This document shows positions 45,299 through 53,635 of a DNA stretch of 64,000 nt, one piece after another (the stretch's first letter is position 1; every line of letters begins with the position of its first letter). The translations under genes were made by a program, and so were the position numbers. The DNA is taken from positions 222,071 to 286,070 of the forward strand of contig NZ_JACOGA010000002.1 in assembly GCF_014284175.1 (NCBI RefSeq), given 5' to 3'. This DNA is from Affinundibacterium flavidum. Its GTDB lineage: Bacteria > Pseudomonadota > Gammaproteobacteria > Burkholderiales > Burkholderiaceae_D. The notes under the pieces are model-generated. The model worked only from the letters and a program-made list of their open reading frames with translations. It did no database searches and was not told the DNA's origin.

Positions 45299-47452
45299 AT
45301 GAATAAGCCTCTCAAAATATTTGCGATTGCCGTCTCGTCTATTCTGCTCATCATCGGTGCCGGCATTGCCTACCTTAGTTTGGTATTTGATCCGAATCAG
45401 TTTAAATCGCAATTAGTAGAACTAGTCAAAGACAAGAAACATCGTACTCTCAGTATTGATGGCAATATTCAACTTAAGTTCTTTCCTAAACTCGGTGTCA
45501 GTTTAGAAAAAATCAAACTCTCAGAATTCGAATCCCCGACGCAATTCGCAGCACTTGAGCAAGCACAGGTATCACTCGCGCTCATGCCCTTACTGCAAAA
45601 ACAAATCGTGATCGATAAAGTCTCGCTGCACGGCTTACAACTACGTTATCAACGTGATGCTGCTGGAAAATCGAATATCGATGATTTACTCGCCAAAGAA
45701 CCAGCTACAGATGCCAGCCCTGAAAATGCCCCCAAACAGGCGATGCGTTTTGATATAGAAGGCATCGATATTGCACGTTCACAATTTGAGATTGACGATC
45801 AAAAAGCACAACTGCAGGGCAGCATTAAAGACTTGAATCTGAACACAGGCAAAATCAGCGATAAGAATAAAACGCCGGTTAAATTTAGTGCGACCATCAG
45901 TTTTCAGCAACCCAAAGCCGACGCGCACATAGAATTAAATACCTCATTACGGTTTGACCTTGCACAAAAAAATCTAGACCTGCAAGATTTCAAAACGCAA
46001 ATTGCTGGCAAGCTGGGCGCAGACACTATCAATCTACAGATAGAAACAGCTGCAATGAATTTGAGTCCACAACAAGGCGCCAGCGAACAATTAAGCATCA
46101 CGGCAAAATCAGACGGCGCGCAATCGCTCAACGCGAAATTGATACTCAATAAATTAGCAATGTCCGATAAGAAATTAAGCCTAGGCGCAATCGAGTTACA
46201 TGCCGAGGCAAAGCAAGGTGGCGCGTCAAAACTCATCGATTTAAAATCGAATCTGACGATGGACATGGAAACTCAACTGTTGCAGTTACCGCAATTGGCG
46301 ATTCAGCTCGCATTAAAAGATCCGAAACTGGCGCAAACTGACATTGCCATACCCATCACAGGACATGCCGCGATCAATCTAAAAGAAAAGAGTATCGATA
46401 CAACGCTCGCCGCTAAATTTGACGAAACCCAATTGCACACCTCGGTGCAGATGCAGAATTTTTCCACCCCTGCAATCCGCTTCAAAGTAGATATCGACAA
46501 GCTAAATTTAGATCGTTATATCAAAGCATCCGCGCCAGAAACAGCTTCTGAGAATAAAGAAGAAGATCTGAATCTGGCTGGCTTAAAATCTTTAAACCTG
46601 AACGGCACGGTCAATATCGCGGCATTACAGGTAAAAAATTTGCACATCAACCAAGTACAGTTACCGATTAAAGCGTCGCAAGGCGAATTTTATATAACAG
46701 GTATCGCCGCACAACTATACCAAGGCAGCGTCGCCGGTGGTATGCATTTTGATGTTGATGGCAATCGCTTTCAGATGCAACAAACTCTGAGCAATATTCA
46801 GATCAATCCGTTGTTGCTTGATTTTATGAAAAAGGACATCGTCGAGGGTCGTGGCACGCTGAGTTTGCAAATCAATACTCACGGCAAGCGCGTCTCACAA
46901 TTCAAAGACAATCTCAACGGCACGATACGCACTCAATTAACAGACGGTGCGGTAAAAGGTATCAATCTGGCGAAATCTTTGCGCGAGTTTAAAGCAAAAA
47001 TTTTGAACCGCAGCGATCAGCAACAAGCCGCGAACAAGAATGAAAAAACAGATTTTTCAGCGATGTCAGCTTCCATTAATTTTGTCGATGGTATCGGCAA
47101 TAGTGACGACCTCGATATGAAATCACCGTTCTTACGCGTGGGTGGCAAGGGACAAGTCAATTTGCGCAATAACACACTCGATTACACCGCGCGCGCCACC
47201 ATCGTGAATACTGCAGTTGGACAAGATGGTGCAGATTTATCGCAACTCAAAGACTTGACGATCCCCGTTAAAATTAGCGGTCCATTCGAGCAGCTTGGCT
47301 ATCAATTACAGTTCGCCCAAATCGGTAGTGAAGCCTTGAAATCTGCATTCAAAGCCAAAGCGGCGCCAGCCTTGGAAGAGAAGAAAAAAGAATTGAAAGA
47401 GAAAGTGAATGAGCAGTTGAAGGACAAACTCAAAGGTTTGTTCACACGTTAA
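45299..47452 (+). CDS. AsmA-family protein
   Basis: 717 aa; AGGAAA eight bases before the ATG. One N-terminal membrane helix (IFAIAVSSILLIIGAGIAYLSL), then the AsmA N-domain (LSIDGNIQLKFFPKLGVSLEKI, FESPTQFAALEQAQVSLALMPLL) and long periplasmic beta-rich stretches. The C-terminal AsmA domain shows IVEGRGTLSLQINTHGKRVSQF, DGAVKGINLAKSLREFK and LRNNTLDYTARATIV. A Lys/Glu-rich helical tail closes it (EKKKELKEKVNEQLK). Such proteins span the periplasm and are linked to lipid transport and outer-membrane homeostasis. Confidence 0.9.
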   Translation: MNKPLKIFAIAVSSILLIIGAGIAYLSLVFDPNQFKSQLVELVKDKKHRTLSIDGNIQLKFFPKLGVSLEKIKLSEFESPTQFAALEQAQVSLALMPLLQKQIVIDKVSLHGLQLRYQRDAAGKSNIDDLLAKEPATDASPENAPKQAMRFDIEGIDIARSQFEIDDQKAQLQGSIKDLNLNTGKISDKNKTPVKFSATISFQQPKADAHIELNTSLRFDLAQKNLDLQDFKTQIAGKLGADTINLQIETAAMNLSPQQGASEQLSITAKSDGAQSLNAKLILNKLAMSDKKLSLGAIELHAEAKQGGASKLIDLKSNLTMDMETQLLQLPQLAIQLALKDPKLAQTDIAIPITGHAAINLKEKSIDTTLAAKFDETQLHTSVQMQNFSTPAIRFKVDIDKLNLDRYIKASAPETASENKEEDLNLAGLKSLNLNGTVNIAALQVKNLHINQVQLPIKASQGEFYITGIAAQLYQGSVAGGMHFDVDGNRFQMQQTLSNIQINPLLLDFMKKDIVEGRGTLSLQINTHGKRVSQFKDNLNGTIRTQLTDGAVKGINLAKSLREFKAKILNRSDQQQAANKNEKTDFSAMSASINFVDGIGNSDDLDMKSPFLRVGGKGQVNLRNNTLDYTARATIVNTAVGQDGADLSQLKDLTIPVKISGPFEQLGYQLQFAQIGSEALKSAFKAKAAPALEEKKKELKEKVNEQLKDKLKGLFTR

Positions 47453-47468
47453 TCAAGGAAGAGACTTC

Positions 47469-47498
47469 GCTTCGATTTCCCTCTATGGAAATCGAAGC
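47469..47498. repeat. 12-bp perfect hairpin between convergent genes
   Basis: GCTTCGATTTCC and its inverse GGAAATCGAAGC around CTCTAT, between the AsmA and mutT stops. No T-run on either side, so it is not a standard intrinsic terminator, though it may still end or protect both transcripts. Confidence 0.6.
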
Positions 47499-47514
47499 GC
47501 ACTAAGTCAATAAG

Positions 47515-47925
47515 CTAAATCAGTGAAGCCGAATAACGCACTTGATTCAGATCTTCAATCAAAGGAATAGTCGCTGGTAGTAAGGGCTCGACCGCAACAG
47601 CGCCCTGCCAGGCAAAAGCTTGCCCTTCCAGACTTTGTGGTTCGCCCTGCCATTCGCGAGAAATATAGAAATGTAAGCGCACGTGAGCGTGAGGATAAAT
47701 GTACTCAACTCCGCACCAAGGCTCAGCATTGGTAATCTGTATGCCCAGCTCTTCCATGAATTCACGTTTCAGTGCATCGAGTATGTCTTCATTTTGCTCG
47801 ACTTTCCCGCCCGGAAATTCCCAATAACCGGCATACGGCTTGCCTTCGGGCCGCTGCCCCAATAAGATATCGCCATTGTCCTTCATTAGTATGCCGACCG
47901 CGACATTTACCGGGCTTGCGCTCAT
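47515..47925 (-). CDS. mutT: NUDIX hydrolase, MutT-type 8-oxo-dGTP diphosphatase
   Basis: 136 aa from the ATG at 47923-47925; a longer in-frame reading through the DUF815 gene is rejected. The Nudix box is complete: GGKVEQNEDILDALKREFMEE then LGIQI, preceded by GYWEFPGG. MutT removes 8-oxo-dGTP from the nucleotide pool. Position after argJ and the DUF815 ATPase is the usual one in Burkholderiales. The protein is the short, single-domain form. The ribosome-binding site is weak. Confidence 0.9.
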   Translation of the reverse strand: MSASPVNVAVGILMKDNGDILLGQRPEGKPYAGYWEFPGGKVEQNEDILDALKREFMEELGIQITNAEPWCGVEYIYPHAHVRLHFYISREWQGEPQSLEGQAFAWQGAVAVEPLLPATIPLIEDLNQVRYSASLI

Positions 47926-48013
47926 GTTGTCAATTTCAAAAAATAAGTAAAAAAAGGGAATTTGGCGAATTAAGTCTGCACGCCTAACATCACGGATAAC
48001 AGCGCTGATAACA

Positions 48014-48877
48014 CTACTCTTGACGACCTGCATAATCACGCGCAAATTGCCAAGCCACGCGGCCGGAGCGTGAGCCGCGCTGCAAGGCCCAACGCAAGGC
48101 ATCGGCACGCGCAGCTTCGATTTGCGTTGGCGTGCAAGAAAAACTACGCAACCAATGCGCAACGATGTCGAGGTAATCGTCTTGTTTGAATGGGTAAAAC
48201 GAGACCCATAAACCAAATCGCTCGGACAAAGAAATTTTTTCTTCCACCGTTTCACCCGGATGCAGATCACCATCTTCATCGTGCGTATAACTGGCGTTAT
48301 CTGACATTTTCTCTGGCATCAAGTGACGGCGATTTGAAGTCGCATAAATCAAGACATTTTCGGATTGCGCAGAAATACTGCCGTCGAGCGCAACTTTCAA
48401 CGCCTTGTAACCAGCTTCACCTTCTTCAAACGATAAATCGTCGCAAAACAAAATAAATTTTTCTGGGCGCTCAGCCAGCAAATCCACGATATCGGGTAAA
48501 TCCGCCATATCGGCTTTATCCACTTCAATCAAGCGCAAACCCTGATCCGCAAATTCATGCAAACAGGCTTTGATCAAAGATGATTTTCCGGTGCCGCGAG
48601 CGCCGGTCAGCAAAACATTATTGGCTAGCTTCCCCTGCACAAATTGCTTAGTGTTTTGCACGATCATCTCTTTTTGCGGCGTTATATGCTGCAAATCGTC
48701 AAAGCCCAGTTTTGCAGTGTGCTTCACAATTTGCAAATAACCCTGACCACCACGCTTGCGCCAGCGTAAGGCAGTCGCCAATCGCCAATCTGGTGTGGGC
48801 ACAACTGGCGGCAGATAGGCTTCTAAACGATTGAGTAGATATTCTGCGCGACTTAAAAACTGATCGAGTTGAGACAT
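48014..48877 (-). CDS. DUF815-family P-loop ATPase
   Basis: 287 aa AAA-type ATPase. N-terminal RRLAT-like and helical segment, then NNVLLTGARGTGKSSLIKACL with the Walker A GARGTGKS near 90-97, and KFILFCDDLSFEEGE as Walker B. ATSNRRHLMPEKM carries the sensor-1 Asn. DUF815 ATPases are widespread and poorly characterised; found here between argJ and mutT as elsewhere in the order. Confidence 0.93.
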   Translation of the reverse strand: MSQLDQFLSRAEYLLNRLEAYLPPVVPTPDWRLATALRWRKRGGQGYLQIVKHTAKLGFDDLQHITPQKEMIVQNTKQFVQGKLANNVLLTGARGTGKSSLIKACLHEFADQGLRLIEVDKADMADLPDIVDLLAERPEKFILFCDDLSFEEGEAGYKALKVALDGSISAQSENVLIYATSNRRHLMPEKMSDNASYTHDEDGDLHPGETVEEKISLSERFGLWVSFYPFKQDDYLDIVAHWLRSFSCTPTQIEAARADALRWALQRGSRSGRVAWQFARDYAGRQE

Positions 48878-48921
48878 AGATAAAGCTAAGAATAGCGATA
48901 AAAAAGACTTGGAAGATAGAA

Positions 48922-50160
48922 TTAGGAACGATAGTCGGCATTAATCGACACATATTCGTGCGATAAATCGCAAGTCCAAACTGTCGTGCGTGCGTTACCA
49001 CGCGCTAATTTCACACGTATCGTGATTTCACTTTGCTGCATCACACGCTGACCATCTTCTTCGCGATAATCGGGATTACGCCCACCGTTTTTCGCCACCC
49101 AAACATCGTCCAAATACAAGTTGAGTTTATTCACTTCTAAATCATTCACGCCGGCATAACCAATCGCTGCCAGAATACGGCCGAGATTCGGATCAGAAGC
49201 GAAGAACGCCGTTTTCACCAGCGGTGAATGCGCGATTGAATAAGCAATCTTGCGACATTCCTCTACATCACGACCTTCTTCCACTGCAATGCTGATGAAC
49301 TTCGTTGCTCCCTCACCATCGCGAATAATCATGTGCGCCAGCTTTTGCGATAAGGCAATCACGGCAGCGGCTAGGGCAGCAAATTCTGGCGTATCGATTT
49401 CATTAATTTCTAACGCCGAAGTACCCGTTGCAATCAACATAAATGAATCGTTGGTCGAAGTGTCGCCATCAATCGTAATACAGTTAAAAGAGTGATCCGC
49501 CGCTTGTTTTACTAAATGGTCGAGTACATGCTGCGACACTTTGGCGTCCAGCGCCAGATAACCAAGCATGGTCGCCATATTTGGCTTAATCATACCTGCG
49601 CCTTTGCTGATACCCGTCATCGTCACTGGGATGCCATTAATCACCACCAGACTCGATGCGGCTTTTGGCTGCGTATCCGTGGTCATGATTGCTTCTGCCG
49701 CTGCATACCAATTATCTTCACTCAAACTAGCAATTGCGGCAGGCATACCGGCGATCAAACGATCAACCGGCAATTGCTCCAAAATCACACCGGTCGAAAA
49801 GGGCAAGATTTGTGAAGGTTCGCAGCCCAAATAATCTGCCAAGGCGGTGCAAGTCGCATTCGCTGCTGCTAAACCTGCGTCGCCTGTGCCAGCATTTGCA
49901 TTGCCCGTGTTCACCACCAAGGCGCGAATAGGGCCAACCGCCATGTGCGGGCTTTCTAAATGCGCTTTGCAAACTTGTACCGGCGCCGCACAAAAACGAT
50001 TGGTCGTGAACACGCCTGCGACTGTCGCGGTTGGCGCCAGCTTCATCACCAACAAATCTTTACGATTTGCTTTGCGAATACCTGCCTGAGCGAAACCCAG
50101 TTCTATACCTTTAACTGGTTTTAAATCGCTAGCAACAGGAAGAGGAGAATTAACGGCCAT
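48922..50160 (-). CDS. argJ: Bifunctional glutamate N-acetyltransferase / amino-acid acetyltransferase ArgJ
   Basis: 412 aa from the ATG at 50158-50160, with AGAGGA upstream; a 24-codon extension is less likely. ArgJ transfers acetyl groups in arginine biosynthesis (cyclic pathway). The self-cleavage site is visible in [20 protein letters not shown], with the nucleophile Thr197 at the start of the beta chain. [14 protein letters not shown] and [30 protein letters not shown] segments are family hallmarks. First gene of the argJ - DUF815 - mutT group. Confidence 0.95.
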   Translation of the reverse strand: MAVNSPLPVASDLKPVKGIELGFAQAGIRKANRKDLLVMKLAPTATVAGVFTTNRFCAAPVQVCKAHLESPHMAVGPIRALVVNTGNANAGTGDAGLAAANATCTALADYLGCEPSQILPFSTGVILEQLPVDRLIAGMPAAIASLSEDNWYAAAEAIMTTDTQPKAASSLVVINGIPVTMTGISKGAGMIKPNMATMLGYLALDAKVSQHVLDHLVKQAADHSFNCITIDGDTSTNDSFMLIATGTSALEINEIDTPEFAALAAAVIALSQKLAHMIIRDGEGATKFISIAVEEGRDVEECRKIAYSIAHSPLVKTAFFASDPNLGRILAAIGYAGVNDLEVNKLNLYLDDVWVAKNGGRNPDYREEDGQRVMQQSEITIRVKLARGNARTTVWTCDLSHEYVSINADYRS

Positions 50161-50328
50161 AGTGCGTATCCATGTAAGGTAAATGAGGGATAGGGAGATT
50201 AAGGCGCTATTGTAGGATATTTTGACGGCCATTTTCTTCGGGAAACAATAATTCCCGCTAAAAACTGAAAAACAAGGAGTTCGTTCTCTACCAACACGCG
50301 CTTAACTTCTTCTAAAGTGGAAACTTAC

Positions 50329-50412
50329 ATGCAGGAACAATCGTTGGTCTACGAAGTTAAGATTTTGAATGCGTATTCAATAAGATTTGGTAATCAAATA
50401 CTAATCACCTGA
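50329..50412 (+). CDS. Possible 27-aa small ORF ending in a hairpin
   Basis: ATG at 50329 preceded by GTGGA, reading MQEQSLVYEVKILNAYSIRF plus GNQILIT and stop. The stop overlaps the hairpin at 50403-50450. The 350-bp gap between argJ and the next gene holds nothing else. No homolog recognised; could be chance. Confidence 0.25.
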   Translation: MQEQSLVYEVKILNAYSIRFGNQILIT

Positions 50413-50450
50413 ACGCGCACAAATTCATACTAGGCATTCAGGTGATTTTT
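50403..50450 (+). terminator. Stem-loop with T-run, plus strand
   Basis: AATCACCTGA pairs with TCAGGTGATT across a 25-nt loop and is followed by TTT. The loop is long for a classic terminator, and no annotated plus-strand gene lies upstream except the small ORF. Confidence 0.45.
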
Positions 50451-50584
50451 ACGGCAATGGGATTTGGTCACAGTGTTGGTTACGCCAAATGCTCAATCAA
50501 TAAACCAATTAATTGTTGAAACGCATTTGCTAGCCACTATTTACTGTCAGCTTAAAGAACCAAAGCACCATGGAGATGACGTGC

Positions 50585-50914
50585 TTACCAGGCAATGGTA
50601 ATTGTGCACTTCAGCGGTGGATAGCTGCAGCTTACAGTGACTGTCACACGCTCTGCTGCTCCACCTCCGCCGACTGGCACCAACATGCTTTCTGCCGCTT
50701 TGCGCGCACGATCCACTTTCATCTGCACATCTTTCGGTAAGGAGTCGGCGCGCATCGCCTGCCCTTTGTCATCCATAATCTTGACTTCTACTGCCGATGC
50801 GCCTGCGCGTGCTTGCGCTGGTGCCATACTTGATTTGCCAACCTGTGCCGTGCTAGGGCCAGTAAGGCCTAGTAAGAGTACGAGACAAGAAACTACTGCA
50901 ATATTCTTTTTCAT
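50585..50914 (-). CDS. Small secreted protein, function unknown
   Basis: 109 aa; AAAGGGGTGT lies before the ATG. Clear signal peptide (VVSCLVLLLGLTGPSTAQ). The mature part has AGASAVEVKIMDDKGQAMR, a basic amphipathic helix (VQMKVDRARKAAESMLVP), a GGGG hinge and a two-cysteine C-terminus (VSCSYPPLKCTITIAW) that may form a disulfide. No family recognised. It lies about 120 bp downstream of the CsgG-like gene on the same strand. Confidence 0.7.
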   Translation of the reverse strand: MKKNIAVVSCLVLLLGLTGPSTAQVGKSSMAPAQARAGASAVEVKIMDDKGQAMRADSLPKDVQMKVDRARKAAESMLVPVGGGGAAERVTVTVSCSYPPLKCTITIAW

Positions 50915-51037
50915 GGTGAAACACCCCTTTTAGTCAAAGTTGAAAAACGTACTGCTCGCATGAAACCGACTTCACTTCACTACACTTCACTACGCCACCA
51001 CCCACCGCACAAAAGTTTGTATATCGATGGACCCTCT

Positions 51038-52096
51038 TTATTCAAATTTAACAATGTCACCACGTGCTGGCGGATCGCCGCTCAGTACGGTGGCACTGGA
51101 GACTTTTTCATTCACTGTTTGCAACTTGATTGTGCCCACATTGGTCATTAAGACTTCCAGCACGACACCCGTATCTGGATCAGTGAGCACCTTGCCTTTA
51201 CGATAGACATGCAAGACGGTGCCAACTTGCAAATTCTGCGCACGCCCTGCACTGACATACACTTTGCCCTCATCAAAATCAGACACCGTGCTCGACCACG
51301 GTACTTTCGCCATACCGACAATAATTTGTTTTACCGCCGCATTAATCGCCAATTCCGCGGCTTCGCCCAGAGGTGTATTCTTAAAAGTATTCGCACCAAC
51401 ATTCGCACCAGTCTGATTATTAGTGGCGGTCACGTTCGTACTAGTTGAATTGGCGCTACCTGTTGCTTTAGAAGTCGCGATGATTTGGCCTGTGCTGGTA
51501 TCAATAATTCGCAGGCTAAATTCAACGATGGCTTTTTGATCACTGACGCCAGCAGATCCGCCCAATAATTTTCCGAAAGGAATGCCGAGGCGCAGATCAC
51601 TACCACCTGCGTTGGCTTCAAATTTAGTGACCGTTGCCCGCACTACTGCACTTGCACCCAACATGCGCCCAGATTGCGCTGCGGTTGCTGCCGTTGTAGA
51701 TCCATTCTTTCCCAAGTCTTGCTCAAGTTGAATGTCATCCAAAGCAACACGCTCTAACACTACAAAGCCACCGCTACGAAGCAAGGCTTCCACCAGCATG
51801 GCGTTGAGTCCTTCGTTCGTGGTGCCGACTGCACGCATGCTACCGTACATCGCCTCGACCGCACCGACGACATCGACAAACACCGTTTTCTTAGGTCCCA
51901 GATAAGTATCTTGCGACTGGCTTGCCGCTACATTTGTCTGCATGCTTGACGTTGCACTTGGGCTCACTACCGCAGCAGCAATCGCAGTTGTGGTTTTAGT
52001 TGTAGTTGCGACTACGGCAGAACACAGTGATGTCGCACAAATAAAAATCAGGCAGGATGTAATATTTACAGCTCGACTGTTACCAAGTATTTTCAT
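51038..52096 (-). CDS. CsgG-family outer-membrane secretion/assembly protein
   Basis: 352 aa. N-terminal signal (ITSCLIFICATSLCSAVVA) and a Thr/Ala/Ser-rich linker to about residue 65. The CsgG-like domain follows: KKTVFVDVVGAVEAMYG, GLNAMLVEALLRSGGFVVLERV, LGASAVVRATVTKFE, VEFSLRIIDTSTGQIIATSKATG, NTPLGEAAELAINAAVKQII. A C-terminal beta domain (YVSAGRAQNLQVGTVLHVYRKGK, GDIVKF) resembles FlgT-type additions. CsgG proteins form secretion or anchoring rings. No curli genes are near; the small secreted protein downstream is a possible partner. Confidence 0.82.
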   Translation of the reverse strand: MKILGNSRAVNITSCLIFICATSLCSAVVATTTKTTTAIAAAVVSPSATSSMQTNVAASQSQDTYLGPKKTVFVDVVGAVEAMYGSMRAVGTTNEGLNAMLVEALLRSGGFVVLERVALDDIQLEQDLGKNGSTTAATAAQSGRMLGASAVVRATVTKFEANAGGSDLRLGIPFGKLLGGSAGVSDQKAIVEFSLRIIDTSTGQIIATSKATGSANSTSTNVTATNNQTGANVGANTFKNTPLGEAAELAINAAVKQIIVGMAKVPWSSTVSDFDEGKVYVSAGRAQNLQVGTVLHVYRKGKVLTDPDTGVVLEVLMTNVGTIKLQTVNEKVSSATVLSGDPPARGDIVKFE

Positions 52097-52145
52097 TGAG
52101 CGCCTCGAAATCGCAAGATCAAAAATAACTTACTGGTGAGCGTTT

Positions 52146-52445
52146 ATGGACAAAATAAGCAACTGCAATATGAAGATTCGCAGACCAGATAAGATCAATG
52201 GACTATCGCCAGTTGCAGTGCGATGCAATACGTCATGGAACAGCTTACGGTCATTTGAAATGCTCCCACAAAACTACGAGTCAGAATTGTGTAGATACGA
52301 AACAGTCTATGTTCGCTTACTTGAATTAATGCAGCATAGTTACGCACATAATTTTCAACATGAACACGAAAAATTTGAGGCTTTGACGATACAAATTGAG
52401 GAAACCTGGGCGTTTATCTCGAACCCGTTTCCTGAGATTTTTTGA
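52146..52445 (+). CDS. Small hypothetical protein
   Basis: 99 aa; GGTGAG is placed suitably before the ATG. No family or membrane segment recognised. The C-terminal half looks helical (YESELCRYETVYVRLLELM, EHEKFEALTIQIEETWAF). Divergent from the CsgG-like gene, 49 bp between starts. Could be a genuine small protein or a chance frame. Confidence 0.35.
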   Translation: MDKISNCNMKIRRPDKINGLSPVAVRCNTSWNSLRSFEMLPQNYESELCRYETVYVRLLELMQHSYAHNFQHEHEKFEALTIQIEETWAFISNPFPEIF

Positions 52446-52994
52446 TGTTATACGCCTTTATTGTGCTAGGCAAGTTCTTCCCGACTAACGGCGGGAGCGG
52501 GCATTTTACCAATAAGATTCATTGAAAATCTTGTCTCCACGATCCAAGGAAAATCATATCTGGTCTATTGATAGCACTCATGATGCAAATAAAGCCGGAA
52601 TGTCACAATTTTCATTTATGTCAATTTTCGACATTTTTCACAGCCGTTGAAATATAATTATTCCTACTTAATTAGATATCCATATAACTATGCCCGCATT
52701 GAGGACGTAGAGGAAAATTGAAGCTCAGGTAAATTTTGAGAGCACCTTTCTAATTATTATGGCAAAGCAGCAACGAACTGGGAAGGTGCGGCAAGTTTGC
52801 TCAACGACTAAGAGCACACATCCCAAGAATCCAGTGTTAGTCTATTTGCGAAATTCGAGTTTCTAATTGGGCGAGAATGCAAGCTAGTATGTAACCAGCC
52901 AAATTTCATATTTTTGATGCTGATGCAAGTTTAGGCGCGATCCTCACGTTTCATAGAAACATAAAAACTACCAAAATTTTTTAAAGAAACGCTT
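52446..52994. other. Intergenic region without evident gene
   Basis: About 550 bp, AT-rich in the middle. A 35-codon frame near 52759 has no supporting signals. No repeat, hairpin with T-run or RNA gene was recognised. Confidence 0.5.
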
Positions 52995-53486
52995 ATGCGC
53001 CCACTAGCCCTATTCCTCACTTTAATCTGCTGCCAGATCAATGCCCAAGAAGTCTATAAATGGAAAGACGAAAACGGCAAGATCCACTATGGTGACCGCT
53101 CTAAAGCACCAGTCACCAGTAAAAAAGCCGATATCAAAGTGTTGGCACCCGCCACTGTGCCCGTCAAGCTCGACGAGACAAATGCAAAAAAAGATCTCGG
53201 CAGTGCAAAATCCACCACCGTAGCGCGCCCGCCGAAAGTCGATGAAAACAAAGGCTCCAAGACTGTAGATCCGTCGCGCGTGGCACCACGTTGCCAAGGC
53301 ATCGTTGATGAAATCGCCAAAGTACCGCCAGGTACACCTTGGATGGGGTTAGCGCAGGAATTTTCGCAAACCTGTCCAGGTCTGACTTACGAATGCATCA
53401 CGTCAAAATCACGCCCGGAAACGAACAGATGCAACTGGGTGGAGAAGATAGGAAATACGATCACCAATACCAAACATTTTGAATAA
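52995..53486 (+). CDS. DUF4124-domain secreted protein
   Basis: 163 aa. Signal peptide (LALFLTLICCQINAQ) followed by the DUF4124 core EVYKWKDENGKIHYGDRSKAP, a small beta domain common in Proteobacteria. A Lys/Thr-rich linker and a four-cysteine C-terminal part (PRCQGIVDEIAKVP, QTCPGLTYECITSKS, RCNWVEK) follow. Function unknown; periplasmic. Confidence 0.85.
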   Translation: MRPLALFLTLICCQINAQEVYKWKDENGKIHYGDRSKAPVTSKKADIKVLAPATVPVKLDETNAKKDLGSAKSTTVARPPKVDENKGSKTVDPSRVAPRCQGIVDEIAKVPPGTPWMGLAQEFSQTCPGLTYECITSKSRPETNRCNWVEKIGNTITNTKHFE

Positions 53487-53635
53487 ACGTCACACAATTT
53501 GAAGACGCTCTGAGCGCCGCAATCGTAGGCGGCTCTTCATTTCTGTCCGCTCGCGCTTGGTGTCAACCGAGGTGCTTTCCAAGACAATGTTAAAATGTCC
53601 CTGCAGCAATACGCGGCGACTTAAGGAAAACACAG

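Noticed and set aside
47469..47498. Intrinsic terminator between AsmA and mutT
   Set aside because: The hairpin is perfect but lacks a T-run on either strand, so it is listed only as an inverted repeat.
47926..48279. N-terminal extension of MutT into the DUF815 gene
   Set aside because: It would overlap the upstream gene by about 260 bp and lacks Nudix-family similarity.
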